NCBI GenBank assembly: GCA_910576775.1
Contig: CAJTJV010000002.1
Span: forward strand, 131,949-195,948
DNA: 64,000 nucleotides
DNA from: an uncultured Muribaculaceae bacterium
GTDB taxonomy: Bacteria > Bacteroidota > Bacteroidia > Bacteroidales > Muribaculaceae
Direction of reading: 5' to 3'
Shown: positions 35,704-42,715 of the stretch, one piece after another
Layout: each line of letters opens with the position of its first letter
How positions within the stretch are numbered: the first letter of the stretch is position 1
Translations under genes and position numbers: made by a program
The notes under the pieces: generated by a model
Told to the model about the DNA's origin: nothing
The model's database searches: none
What the model saw: the letters and a program-made list of their open reading frames with translations, nothing else

Positions 35704-35961
35704 ATGACAAAGACCATAACTTTCAATGAGCTGCGTCGACTCAAAGACCGTCTTCCGGATGGCTCGATGCACCAGATTGCAGACAGGCTGAACACCACCG
35801 TCCAGACAGTAAGAAATTATTTTGGCGGTTCAAACTACGATTTCGGCAAAAATTGTGGTGTACATATCGAACCGGGTCCCGACGGTGGTATTGTAGTACT
35901 TGATGATAGTACTATATATGATATGGCTGTAGAGATTCTACAAAAGCAAGAAGCTGAATAA
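35704..35961 (+). CDS. Small putative DNA-binding protein
   Basis: The 85 residues open with FNELRRLKDRLPDGSMHQIADRLNTTVQTVRNYFGG, a helix-turn-helix-like pattern at about 8-43: a helix, the QIADRLN turn, and a recognition-like helix TVQTVRNYF. The second half (about 50-75) is a short strand-rich segment with EPGPDGGIVVLDDS and an acidic tail. I recognise the general type as conserved in Bacteroidales but know no function. It has its own promoter and a terminator after it, so it is a single-gene unit. It is small for a repressor and could be a nucleoid or global regulator, by inference only. Confidence 0.7.
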   Translation: MTKTITFNELRRLKDRLPDGSMHQIADRLNTTVQTVRNYFGGSNYDFGKNCGVHIEPGPDGGIVVLDDSTIYDMAVEILQKQEAE

Positions 35962-35985
35962 GCCGACGAATTGGGAAAAATAAAT

Positions 35986-36011
35986 AAAGGACGCGGCTGA
36001 CTGCGTCCTTT
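35986..36011 (+). terminator. Intrinsic terminator after small HTH-like gene
   Basis: AAAGGACGC (35986-35994) pairs with GCGTCCTTT (36003-36011), a nine bp perfect stem with an eight-base loop and a short T-rich tail. It stands 24 bases after the stop and 27 before the next gene. Confidence 0.75.
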
Positions 36012-36037
36012 GTTGTATAACATAATCACGTATATCA

Positions 36038-37150
36038 ATGTCCCGTTACATAACAGTTGCCATACACACATATGAAAAGGCATTGGCGCTACGGTCTTTA
36101 CTTGAAAGTGAAGGCATTTCAGTTGAACTGAATAATGTAAATCTTGAAGTTCCGGGGTTTTCTTCCGGTGTGCGTGTCAGAATTCCCGAATCCGACCTTC
36201 CGTTGGCTTTGCGCATAATTGAAAATAAGGAGCTTTTTAGAGCCGATAACGGTGATGACAGCGTCGACAACCATTCGTTGTTAGTTCCTGTCGATCTTAG
36301 TGAGAAATCGTTTAAAGCGGCTTGTGTAGCAGCAGAGATTGCATCAAGGAAACAACAATCGATAACGCTGCTATATAGTTATATGGATCCTTATATTTCC
36401 GGCAATGTGTCGTTTACGGATGTTGTAAGTTACGAAACAAATTTGCCGCTAACCAGGGAGGCAATCGAAGCAGAGGCATATAAGCTGATAAATAATTTTG
36501 CGGAGCGTTTTCGTTCTCTGATGAAAAAGGGCGAGATTCCTGTTATCAAGATAAAGACAAAGGTTGTAGAAGGTGTTCCGGAAGATGCAATAATAGAGTA
36601 TGCAAAGATCGAGATGCCTCCATTAATTGTCATGGGTACGCGTTGTGCGGCTCAGAAAGGACGTGATATGATAGGCAGCGTATCTGCAGAAGTTCTTGAT
36701 GAAGGCCGATTTACCGTTCTCACAGTTCCAGAGCCGGTCGAAATAGAGAAATCATTCCAACCGGAGAATATTCTTTTTATGAGTAATCTTGATCAGGACG
36801 ATATCCTGGCCATGGACGCGTTATATCGTCTTTTCCCGGCTGGTAGTGCAAAGGTAAGTATCATTCATATTCCCAAAAAGAAAAGGCTTTCGGAGCTGTC
36901 GACAGACAAAGCAATCCGTCGACTTAGCGATTATTGCTCCAACAATTTTTCGCATTTCCATTTTGTGAGTGTTCCTATTGCAACCGACAACAGCGAGAAA
37001 GAATTTGTCAAGCTTAATGAAAAGTATAAGTTTGATCTTGTCGTTGTCCCGAACCGCCATAGGAATGCATTCAGTCGTCTTTTCAATCCGGGTCTCGCTC
37101 ATAAGATTCTATTTCACTCCGATATTCCGATGCTTGTTATTCCGGTATAG
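36038..37150 (+). CDS. Tandem universal stress protein with N-terminal DUF2007-like domain
   Basis: The 370 residues have three parts. Residues 1-68 (ALRSLLESEGISVELNN, then PESDLPLALRIIENKEL) look like the small DUF2007 'signal transducing' fold, with a strand-helix-strand plan. Residues about 80-215 are a first universal stress (UspA) domain, shown by LLVPVDLSEKSFKAA and PPLIVMGTRCAAQ, with EVLDEGRFTVLTVPE at its end. Residues about 240-370 are a second, more degenerate Usp domain (FDLVVVPNRHRNAFSRLFNPGLAHKILF). No membrane segment is visible. The first Usp domain lacks an obvious complete G-2x-G-9x-G(S/T) nucleotide motif. It is a single gene flanked by terminators. Confidence 0.83.
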   Translation: MSRYITVAIHTYEKALALRSLLESEGISVELNNVNLEVPGFSSGVRVRIPESDLPLALRIIENKELFRADNGDDSVDNHSLLVPVDLSEKSFKAACVAAEIASRKQQSITLLYSYMDPYISGNVSFTDVVSYETNLPLTREAIEAEAYKLINNFAERFRSLMKKGEIPVIKIKTKVVEGVPEDAIIEYAKIEMPPLIVMGTRCAAQKGRDMIGSVSAEVLDEGRFTVLTVPEPVEIEKSFQPENILFMSNLDQDDILAMDALYRLFPAGSAKVSIIHIPKKKRLSELSTDKAIRRLSDYCSNNFSHFHFVSVPIATDNSEKEFVKLNEKYKFDLVVVPNRHRNAFSRLFNPGLAHKILFHSDIPMLVIPV

Positions 37151-37174
37151 CTTAGTTTTTGAAAATGAATAAAA

Positions 37175-37205
37175 ACGGGCGCATTTCAGACAGAATGGCG
37201 CCCGT
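37175..37205 (-). terminator. Intrinsic terminator of murein-peptide cassette
   Basis: ACGGGCGC (37175-37182) pairs with GCGCCCGT (37198-37205), an eight bp GC-rich stem. On the minus strand it is followed by TTTTT, so it chiefly ends the leftward epimerase transcript. It may also serve the plus-strand stress protein gene. Confidence 0.82.
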
Positions 37206-37233
37206 CGTATTTATAGATAACTGTAGTCGTTGG

Positions 37234-38364
37234 TTATCTTGGAATAACACCTATTCCGGGGCGATCTGGTATTGTCACTTTTCCATCAATGACCTTCATT
37301 CCGTCGAAGATGTCATTGGCAATCAATAAATTGCCGTCGAGGTCGGCCCAATCGACCATAGGAGAGAGCTGTGATGCAGCACTTACTGCACAGGACGTTT
37401 CTGTCATGCATCCGAGCATAACCTTCAATCCAAGAGCCTTTGCAAGCACTGCCATCTTGTATGCCTCATGCATGCCGGTGCTTTTCATTAATTTGATGTT
37501 TATACCGTCGTATGCGCCGGCAGCTCGTTTTACGTCCGGAAGACGCTGTAGGAATTCATCTGCAATAATCGGGAGTGGAGAACGTTCGCGTAGCCATGCG
37601 GTATCGTCAATTGCCATTTTGTCCATTGGTTGTTCGACAAATATGCATCCGCGTTCAGCAAGCCAATGACACATGTCAAGTGCTTTTTCTTTATTGTTCC
37701 ATCCTTGGTTGGCGTCAACGCATATAGGAACGTTAGAAAATTTTCGGAAGGTCTCAACAATTTCCTTGTCATGGTCGAGACCCATTTTTACTTTGATTAT
37801 TTTGAAAGGAGCGGTCTCCTCAATTTTCTTTTCCATTTCTTTTGGGTCTGCATCATAGCTGATGGTATAGGAGGTATTTGGAGCAAGTTCGGGATTTAGC
37901 CCCCATATCTTATACCATGGTTGTTTCATTATTTTGCCGAGTAGATCGTGTAATGCAATATCAACAGACGCTTTTGCCGCGCGATTGTTGGGTGCGACGT
38001 TGTCAATATAATCAAGTATTTCTTCGACACGGAAAGGATCTGAAAATTGTCCTAAATTGAGGTTTGAGAGAAATTGAGATACTGAGGCTATATTTTCGCC
38101 GAGATATGGAGGCATGGATGCCTCGCCATAGCCGATGAGTCCATCATATTCGATTTCTACCTGTACGCCGGGCGTTGTTGTGCGTTGTGAACGGGCAAGA
38201 TTGAAAGAATGAAGTAATTTAAGTTCGTATGGGCGGAAACTTAGGTTCAGACGACCTGGACGGTTGATTGTTCGGGTTGTGCTGTCGAGCGCCGACAGGG
38301 AGATTGGGCTTGTTGCAATCATGGCTCCGAGGAAACCGGTTTTCAAAAAATTTCGACGGTTCAT
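37234..38364 (-). CDS. Exported dipeptide epimerase (L-Ala-D/L-Glu type)
   Basis: Enolase-superfamily racemase of the muconate-lactonizing subgroup, 376 residues. The acid-base lysines are Lys191 and Lys193 (KVKMG) on one face and Lys291 (NIKLMK) on the other. The metal ligands are Asp217 (VDANQGW), Glu244 (VEQP) and Asp269 (ADE). Together these match L-Ala-D/L-Glu epimerases. The N-terminus MNRRNFLKTGFLGAM has a twin-arginine-type motif and a hydrophobic stretch, so export is predicted; the Escherichia coli enzyme is cytoplasmic. It follows an NlpC/P60 gene and a transglutaminase-like gene in one unit, which supports murein-peptide catabolism. The exact dipeptide is not shown by sequence. 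Confidence 0.88.
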   Translation of the reverse strand: MNRRNFLKTGFLGAMIATSPISLSALDSTTRTINRPGRLNLSFRPYELKLLHSFNLARSQRTTTPGVQVEIEYDGLIGYGEASMPPYLGENIASVSQFLSNLNLGQFSDPFRVEEILDYIDNVAPNNRAAKASVDIALHDLLGKIMKQPWYKIWGLNPELAPNTSYTISYDADPKEMEKKIEETAPFKIIKVKMGLDHDKEIVETFRKFSNVPICVDANQGWNNKEKALDMCHWLAERGCIFVEQPMDKMAIDDTAWLRERSPLPIIADEFLQRLPDVKRAAGAYDGINIKLMKSTGMHEAYKMAVLAKALGLKVMLGCMTETSCAVSAASQLSPMVDWADLDGNLLIANDIFDGMKVIDGKVTIPDRPGIGVIPR

Positions 38365-38394
38365 ATGATGTTGAGATTGTTTGCAGGAAAATAA

Positions 38395-39579
38395 TTATTT
38401 GTTGAAATACCATGGATGATTTCTCGCTCGGATGATGCCTTCAGTTTCTTCTTTTCCATCGATTCTGACTGCGTGAAGAAAGGGTGTTGGAAGATATGAT
38501 TCGGAATCCGGGTCTAAGCTGTTGCGTTTTACTCGTCCGGAAGAGTGTACGTAATTGCCTTTTTGGTCGTAAATAGCCACGTGTGTGACTTTGCCTGTTT
38601 TCGCATTTCCGAAAAATAGTAAATCTCCGGCTCGGCACATTCTCCAGTCTTTGGCTTCAATTCGCTTTCCATAGAGTGCCTGTTGGGACGCATCTCGCAT
38701 CAGAATTATGCCATTTGCGAAATATGCAGTTTTCGCAAGCCCGGAGCAGTCGAGAGCTTTTGTCGACATACCCCCCCAAAGATATGGCGTGCCTTCAATA
38801 GCATAAGCGGTATCAAGGATTGTGTTTGCGTCGAAATTCTGGGAAGCCCATTCTTCTATCGGCGTAAGAGCTGAGATGTCGGCATATGCCAACCGTCCAT
38901 CAGGAAGTTCGATTTCAAGTCGCCCGTTTTCTACTATAGGTATTGTCCCCGGAATAGATACGATACAACCACGAACAAGGTCTGTAACAATATCGCGTGT
39001 GCCTTTGGCAGTGAACGAACGATAGGCTGCAACCTGAAAGGGAGAGGTCGTAATAAAGCGTTTGCTGTCTTTCCAAGATTTAATGTTTTCATTTGATTTT
39101 TCGACAACCGAGGATGACGGAATCCAAGCGATATAACCGTCCGGGGTTTGTACTTGCCAGAATTCTTTGCTTTTTTGAAGAACTCTTAAAGGAGTTCCCA
39201 TCAATGCTTGAGTGGAAAGTTCGGCTGAATGCGTCCCTTTTGTACGCAGGCTCGCAACTGAAAGACGTACAAGTGCCCAGATATCATATGGCATAAGATT
39301 TATACTGTCCGTATATTCAATTCCGGCAGAGGAAAGCTGTTTTTTTAACGCATTGAAAGCGGTTGAATCGCTTGTTGTACCTTTTATTGTTAAACCTCCA
39401 TTGTTGTTGCTAAACGCTTTTATTTGGAAAATATTTCGGCGGGCATCAGGCGCAAATTGTTTCTGGATACCGCTTACAATTTCAGATGCTTTGCGTAGTT
39501 CTTCCGCAGAAGATTGAGCTATTGTACAGATAGCAGATGCAAAAACTAATAAAAGGAATAGAGTAGTATGCTTTTTCAT
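38395..39579 (-). CDS. NlpC/P60 murein-peptide endopeptidase with SH3-like domains
   Basis: Predicted gamma-D-glutamyl-L-diamino-acid endopeptidase of the YkfC type, 394 residues. A signal peptide (1-21) is followed by a small alpha/beta domain (about 26-97), two SH3-like segments (about 100-160 and 180-240), and the catalytic NlpC/P60 domain from about 250. The triad is Cys278 (LDCSGL), His333 (VTHVAI) and His345 (YVHSSG); the 55- and 12-residue spacings are close to those of YkfC. It overlaps the upstream transglutaminase gene by four bases (ATGA) and lies 30 bases before the epimerase gene. A run of seven C at 38771-38777 lies inside the gene without breaking the frame. Confidence 0.9.
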   Translation of the reverse strand: MKKHTTLFLLLVFASAICTIAQSSAEELRKASEIVSGIQKQFAPDARRNIFQIKAFSNNNGGLTIKGTTSDSTAFNALKKQLSSAGIEYTDSINLMPYDIWALVRLSVASLRTKGTHSAELSTQALMGTPLRVLQKSKEFWQVQTPDGYIAWIPSSSVVEKSNENIKSWKDSKRFITTSPFQVAAYRSFTAKGTRDIVTDLVRGCIVSIPGTIPIVENGRLEIELPDGRLAYADISALTPIEEWASQNFDANTILDTAYAIEGTPYLWGGMSTKALDCSGLAKTAYFANGIILMRDASQQALYGKRIEAKDWRMCRAGDLLFFGNAKTGKVTHVAIYDQKGNYVHSSGRVKRNSLDPDSESYLPTPFLHAVRIDGKEETEGIIRARNHPWYFNK

Positions 39580-40958
39580 TTGGTTTCTGAAATAATTGGT
39601 TCGGAGGATAATATTTCTAAATTAGAATCCCACGCAGTATAATATATGTTACCTCTGCTACATTCGACTTCTCCAAGTTGGAAATCGACAGTTTCACTAC
39701 GCAGATATTTTTTTGCAGGGAACAGTTCACCACCGATACCTTTGTTGGATGCAAAGCGATATGAGTCTATGCCATGAGAATAGAAATGTGATATAGCATA
39801 GTTTGAACCGGGGTAGCGGCCGAAGGATACATCGACAGGCAACCAGCCGACACCTTCGAAATATACCTCTGCCCAATCGTGAAGGTTTATTTCTCCGGGA
39901 TGGAGCATCCACCCGCTTTCCCAGCGAGCCGGAACCCCAAGGGTGCGCATAAGCGAGATATACAGGAGCGCGACCTGACCGCAATCGCCGTGTTTTTCTG
40001 ATATGACGTACTTTGGAATGCTCTCAAGCGTACTATATTCTCTAGCACCGGCCCATGGGTAGTTGTCCGTAATGTAGTCGTAGACGAGTTCGCTCTGTAT
40101 AAATGGATTGTTTTCTGATCCTACAACTGCTTTGGCAAGAGAATCAAGGCGTATAATATGACGGTTGTCGAATGCGGTATTATGCCGATAAATATCACTC
40201 TCTTTATTATACGCTTTGATAGATGCGAGAATATCTTCTTCGCTGCGATATTGTCCCGAACTTATAAAACTGCCAACATATTCAAAATGAGCGGTGTCTC
40301 CGGGAGCGGGCGCCGGTGCTTCGAAATAAATCGTATTGTGTATTGACCGGCCGTTCGACAAGATATAGGATGCCGGTTCTGTATTTAGAATCTTTACATG
40401 GCTTTGACGCGGACATTGATCGCCTTCAAATGGTAGTGGCATCCATACTCGCAGGGTGTCTCCGATTAGTGAAATATTTCCCGGTACATCAATTGAAAAA
40501 CGGTAGAGAATTTTGTGACTTAACCCTGATTTGTTTTCTCCGGAATAGTATGACAAAATGGAATCTACATAAGAGATTCTCGCATCGGATGCGGTTGCGC
40601 CTCTATGGATGAAAGGTTCTCCATAAACAGGATTAAGTATTCCGAAATTGCGGACTGATTTTCGGAAAAATCTTTGTACACCATTTATATTGAAGGATTC
40701 GAGATAATGCTTAGTCAAATAATGGTCTATGTCATTTTCTGAAATATCTGGGTATTTTTCAAGAAGCTCTTTCAGCAATTGTTCGCGTGTTAGACTGAAA
40801 TCTCTTTCTATGCGAGCTTGAATAGCTGTGGCTGAATCATTCTCAAGCCAAAGCGGAAATGATTCAGATGGGGGATTCGCTTCAGCTTCGCGACGAATCA
40901 AATAAGCGGCTGTTGCGCCTACAGCTATAACAAAAGCCAATGTCAATGCTTTCTTCAT
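39576..40958 (-). CDS. Exported transglutaminase-like protein
   Basis: The 460 residues start with a signal peptide or anchor (about 1-22). An N-terminal helical and beta-rich region of about 300 residues is followed by a transglutaminase-like core. The cysteine-protease triad is Cys326 (HGDCGQVA), His360 (LHDWAEVY) and Asp376 (LPVDVSFG). Such proteins act as peptidases or transamidases. Its place as first gene before an NlpC/P60 endopeptidase and an epimerase suggests a role on peptidoglycan-derived peptides in the periplasm, by inference. A consensus promoter lies at 40999-41029. No metal-binding or lipobox motif is visible. Confidence 0.85.
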   Translation of the reverse strand: MKKALTLAFVIAVGATAAYLIRREAEANPPSESFPLWLENDSATAIQARIERDFSLTREQLLKELLEKYPDISENDIDHYLTKHYLESFNINGVQRFFRKSVRNFGILNPVYGEPFIHRGATASDARISYVDSILSYYSGENKSGLSHKILYRFSIDVPGNISLIGDTLRVWMPLPFEGDQCPRQSHVKILNTEPASYILSNGRSIHNTIYFEAPAPAPGDTAHFEYVGSFISSGQYRSEEDILASIKAYNKESDIYRHNTAFDNRHIIRLDSLAKAVVGSENNPFIQSELVYDYITDNYPWAGAREYSTLESIPKYVISEKHGDCGQVALLYISLMRTLGVPARWESGWMLHPGEINLHDWAEVYFEGVGWLPVDVSFGRYPGSNYAISHFYSHGIDSYRFASNKGIGGELFPAKKYLRSETVDFQLGEVECSRGNIYYTAWDSNLEILSSEPIISETK

Positions 40959-40998
40959 GATTGGGTAGCTTCAGTAGTCGAATTGATGTATTAAGATA

Positions 40999-41029
40999 CA
41001 AAAATACGATAATTCGATAAATTATCCAA
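40999..41029 (-). promoter_or_regulatory. Bacteroidota-type promoter for murein-peptide cassette
   Basis: Minus strand: TTG at 41029-41027, a 20 bp spacer and TATTTTTG at 41006-40999. It lies 41 bases before the transglutaminase-like gene start. Confidence 0.7.
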
Positions 41030-41181
41030 TCATTATTTTTGTTTTCTAAAGCTTACTTTCAACAAACAAGTGAAGAAAGAATGGATTGATTGTATTAAAT
41101 AATTAGGGTAGAAGGGATGTGAAATTGAATTCTACAAGTTTTCTGAATGGATAAAAAGAATTTAAATGATAATATAAATAA

Positions 41182-41787
41182 TCAGCTATCTGTTGAGGGC
41201 AGAAAGGTTTCGAAACTATTGTCTGTGTACAGGACAATAATGGATGCTATTTTTTTTGCCGGTTCGTTTTCGATAACTCTTGAATTTATCATTTTAGTGA
41301 TAATCTCTGTATCCTTGGTTTCTCGAATGGAAGAAATAGGTTGTTTTTGAGATTCTGTCCGGTTGATATTTGGAAATAATTTTTCAGAGGCGGAATTTGT
41401 TTCTTTTGAGCCGTCGACGTTATTTTGATCAAATTGCTCAAAATCTGCAGCGTCAGGATAATTGCTATTAAGTTGTTGGTTTTTAATCGAATGTTCGATA
41501 TGATTAGTTGTGAAAAGGGATTTTTGAGGCTCTGAGATTTCAATATTTGTATTTGAACGCATTTCTCCTCGGCCAAATAATAGCCATACGATGTTTAATT
41601 CAGGAAAGGCATCGTTAAGTTTAGATAATACATGGTTGTTTAATGATTTATTACGACCATGAAGCATTTGTGACATAGAAGGGCGGGGGATACCTGCTTT
41701 ATCAGCAAATTGAGATGTAGACAATCCGCTGGTTTCTATAAACTTACATAACCGTTCAATTATAGGACTTTTTTCGTTGCTTTCCAT
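41182..41787 (-). CDS. XRE-family transcriptional regulator
   Basis: About 201 residues from the ATG at 41787; the frame continues to a TTG at 41811, but that would place the start within the promoter's transcribed edge. The N-terminal helix-turn-helix domain (about 8-70) contains LSTSQFADKAGIPRPSMSQMLHG, then LSKLNDAFPELNIVWLLFG, typical of Bacteroidales cro/CI-like regulators. The second half (about 80-201) is Asn-, Ser- and Glu-rich, probably disordered, and has no recognised effector or peptidase domain. A consensus promoter and a cluster of GCAAAT motifs lie directly upstream, suggesting autoregulation. The target genes are not known. Confidence 0.82.
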   Translation of the reverse strand: MESNEKSPIIERLCKFIETSGLSTSQFADKAGIPRPSMSQMLHGRNKSLNNHVLSKLNDAFPELNIVWLLFGRGEMRSNTNIEISEPQKSLFTTNHIEHSIKNQQLNSNYPDAADFEQFDQNNVDGSKETNSASEKLFPNINRTESQKQPISSIRETKDTEIITKMINSRVIENEPAKKIASIIVLYTDNSFETFLPSTDS

Positions 41788-41812
41788 AATTCGTAATTCT
41801 AAATTCGGCAAT

Positions 41813-41926
41813 GCAAATGTAAAAACTATTATTCACATACGCAAATTTTAAATTGCAAATATAATTTTGCGATTGTAAATTGATGCATTTGCAAAACGAA
41901 ACTAAATGACTGTTGCAATTGCAAAT
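41813..41926. repeat. GCAAAT/ATTTGC motif cluster, candidate operators
   Basis: GCAAAT occurs at 41813-41818, 41841-41846, 41855-41860 and 41921-41926, and ATTTGC at 41887-41892. Two of these sit in the perfect palindromes TTTGCAAA (41888-41895) and TTGCAATTGCAA (41913-41924). The first two copies coincide with the -7 and -33 elements of the XRE promoter. The remaining copies lie upstream of it and look like operator sites. Confidence 0.5.
41814..41844 (-). promoter_or_regulatory. Bacteroidota-type promoter for XRE regulator
   Basis: Minus strand: TTG at 41844-41842, a 20 bp spacer and TACATTTG at 41821-41814, 26 bases before the ATG at 41787. It lies inside the GCAAAT repeat cluster. Confidence 0.7.
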
Positions 41927-42666
41927 CAGCTGCGTTGTGAGTGGATTACCAGTGCGAGACGCCTATACTGATGCTATAGATTGCTTTTGGTATGGTGTTA
42001 GTAACGAGGTGCTTTTGTTGCTGTGTGGCGCGCATCATCTTGCTACGCAGTGGTGGTGTTGCTAAGTTAAAGTACTGGTTGATTTATTTTGCCTAACTTA
42101 ATGGAGCACTGGCAGGTGTGGAGTCTTTTAATAAATGCTAACGCAGGGCTGTGATAGCAGGAATTGCCTGATTTGAAATTGTGAATAATGTTAGTGGGCG
42201 ATTTTTGGATGTGTGTAAGTTCGTTGATTTTAATTTCGAGGCATGAAATAGGATGCGTTTTGAATTGTAAACAGCTTTCGTTGTTTTTGTGACATTTGGG
42301 AACTTTGGTATGTTCTGTCGGAAAAGAATTCGTTTTATGAAATATTAGTGTAGCCAGATGATTATTAATAATTGTCTGGCCGTTTTTTAGAGTCTCAGAA
42401 TCCAAAATTTCAATATGCGTACTATGTTGTATGTATTTATAACATTCTCGTGAGCTAAAAGTTCCTCGAATTTGTTTTGAAGCCCTTGAATTATACAAAT
42501 TTGCTATAATCTATCTATATATAATTGAGATGTAATAATTCGATTCAACGGGGTTCAGCCTTCTCATGTGTCATACTAATCTCTGTGCAAGATAATGGTG
42601 ATTATGTTAAATAGAGTATGGGCGCAATTGAATATGATTTTTGCCGTTGTTCTCGCTGGCCTCTCC
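41927..42666. other. About 740 bp without a supported gene
   Basis: No plus-strand frame of useful length is present. A 143-codon minus-strand frame (42067-42498) has an odd composition, rich in His, Cys, Asn and Thr, with no family likeness, and is not called. The stretch holds a seven bp inverted repeat TAAGTTA/TAACTTA (42063-42069 and 42094-42100) and a terminator-like hairpin at 42353-42388. It could contain an unknown small RNA read rightward or the decayed remains of a gene. Confidence 0.5.
42353..42388 (+). terminator. Orphan intrinsic terminator in non-coding stretch
   Basis: GCCAGA (42353-42358) pairs with TCTGGC (42375-42380). An inner ATTATTAATAAT palindrome makes a second stem, and TTTTTT follows at 42383-42388. 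The orientation ends a rightward transcript, yet no gene lies to its left on the plus strand for more than 2 kb. Confidence 0.65.
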
Positions 42667-42697
42667 TTGATGATTTGGAAAGAAATGCGTATCTTTG
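42667..42697 (+). promoter_or_regulatory. Bacteroidota-type promoter for uvrA
   Basis: TTG at 42667-42669, a 20 bp spacer and TATCTTTG at 42690-42697, 18 bases before the uvrA ATG. The leader is therefore very short. No LexA-like operator was recognised. Confidence 0.75.
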
Positions 42698-42715
42698 TAA
42701 TAAATAACCGAAAGA

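Noticed and set aside
41147..41350. 67-codon plus-strand frame opposite the XRE gene
   Set aside because: Most of it is antisense to the C-terminus of the XRE regulator, and the translation shows no support as a membrane peptide of known type.
42067..42498. 143-codon minus-strand frame in the unassigned stretch
   Set aside because: Odd composition (many His, Cys, Asn, Thr), no recognised motif, and it covers a plus-strand terminator-like hairpin. Not called as a gene.
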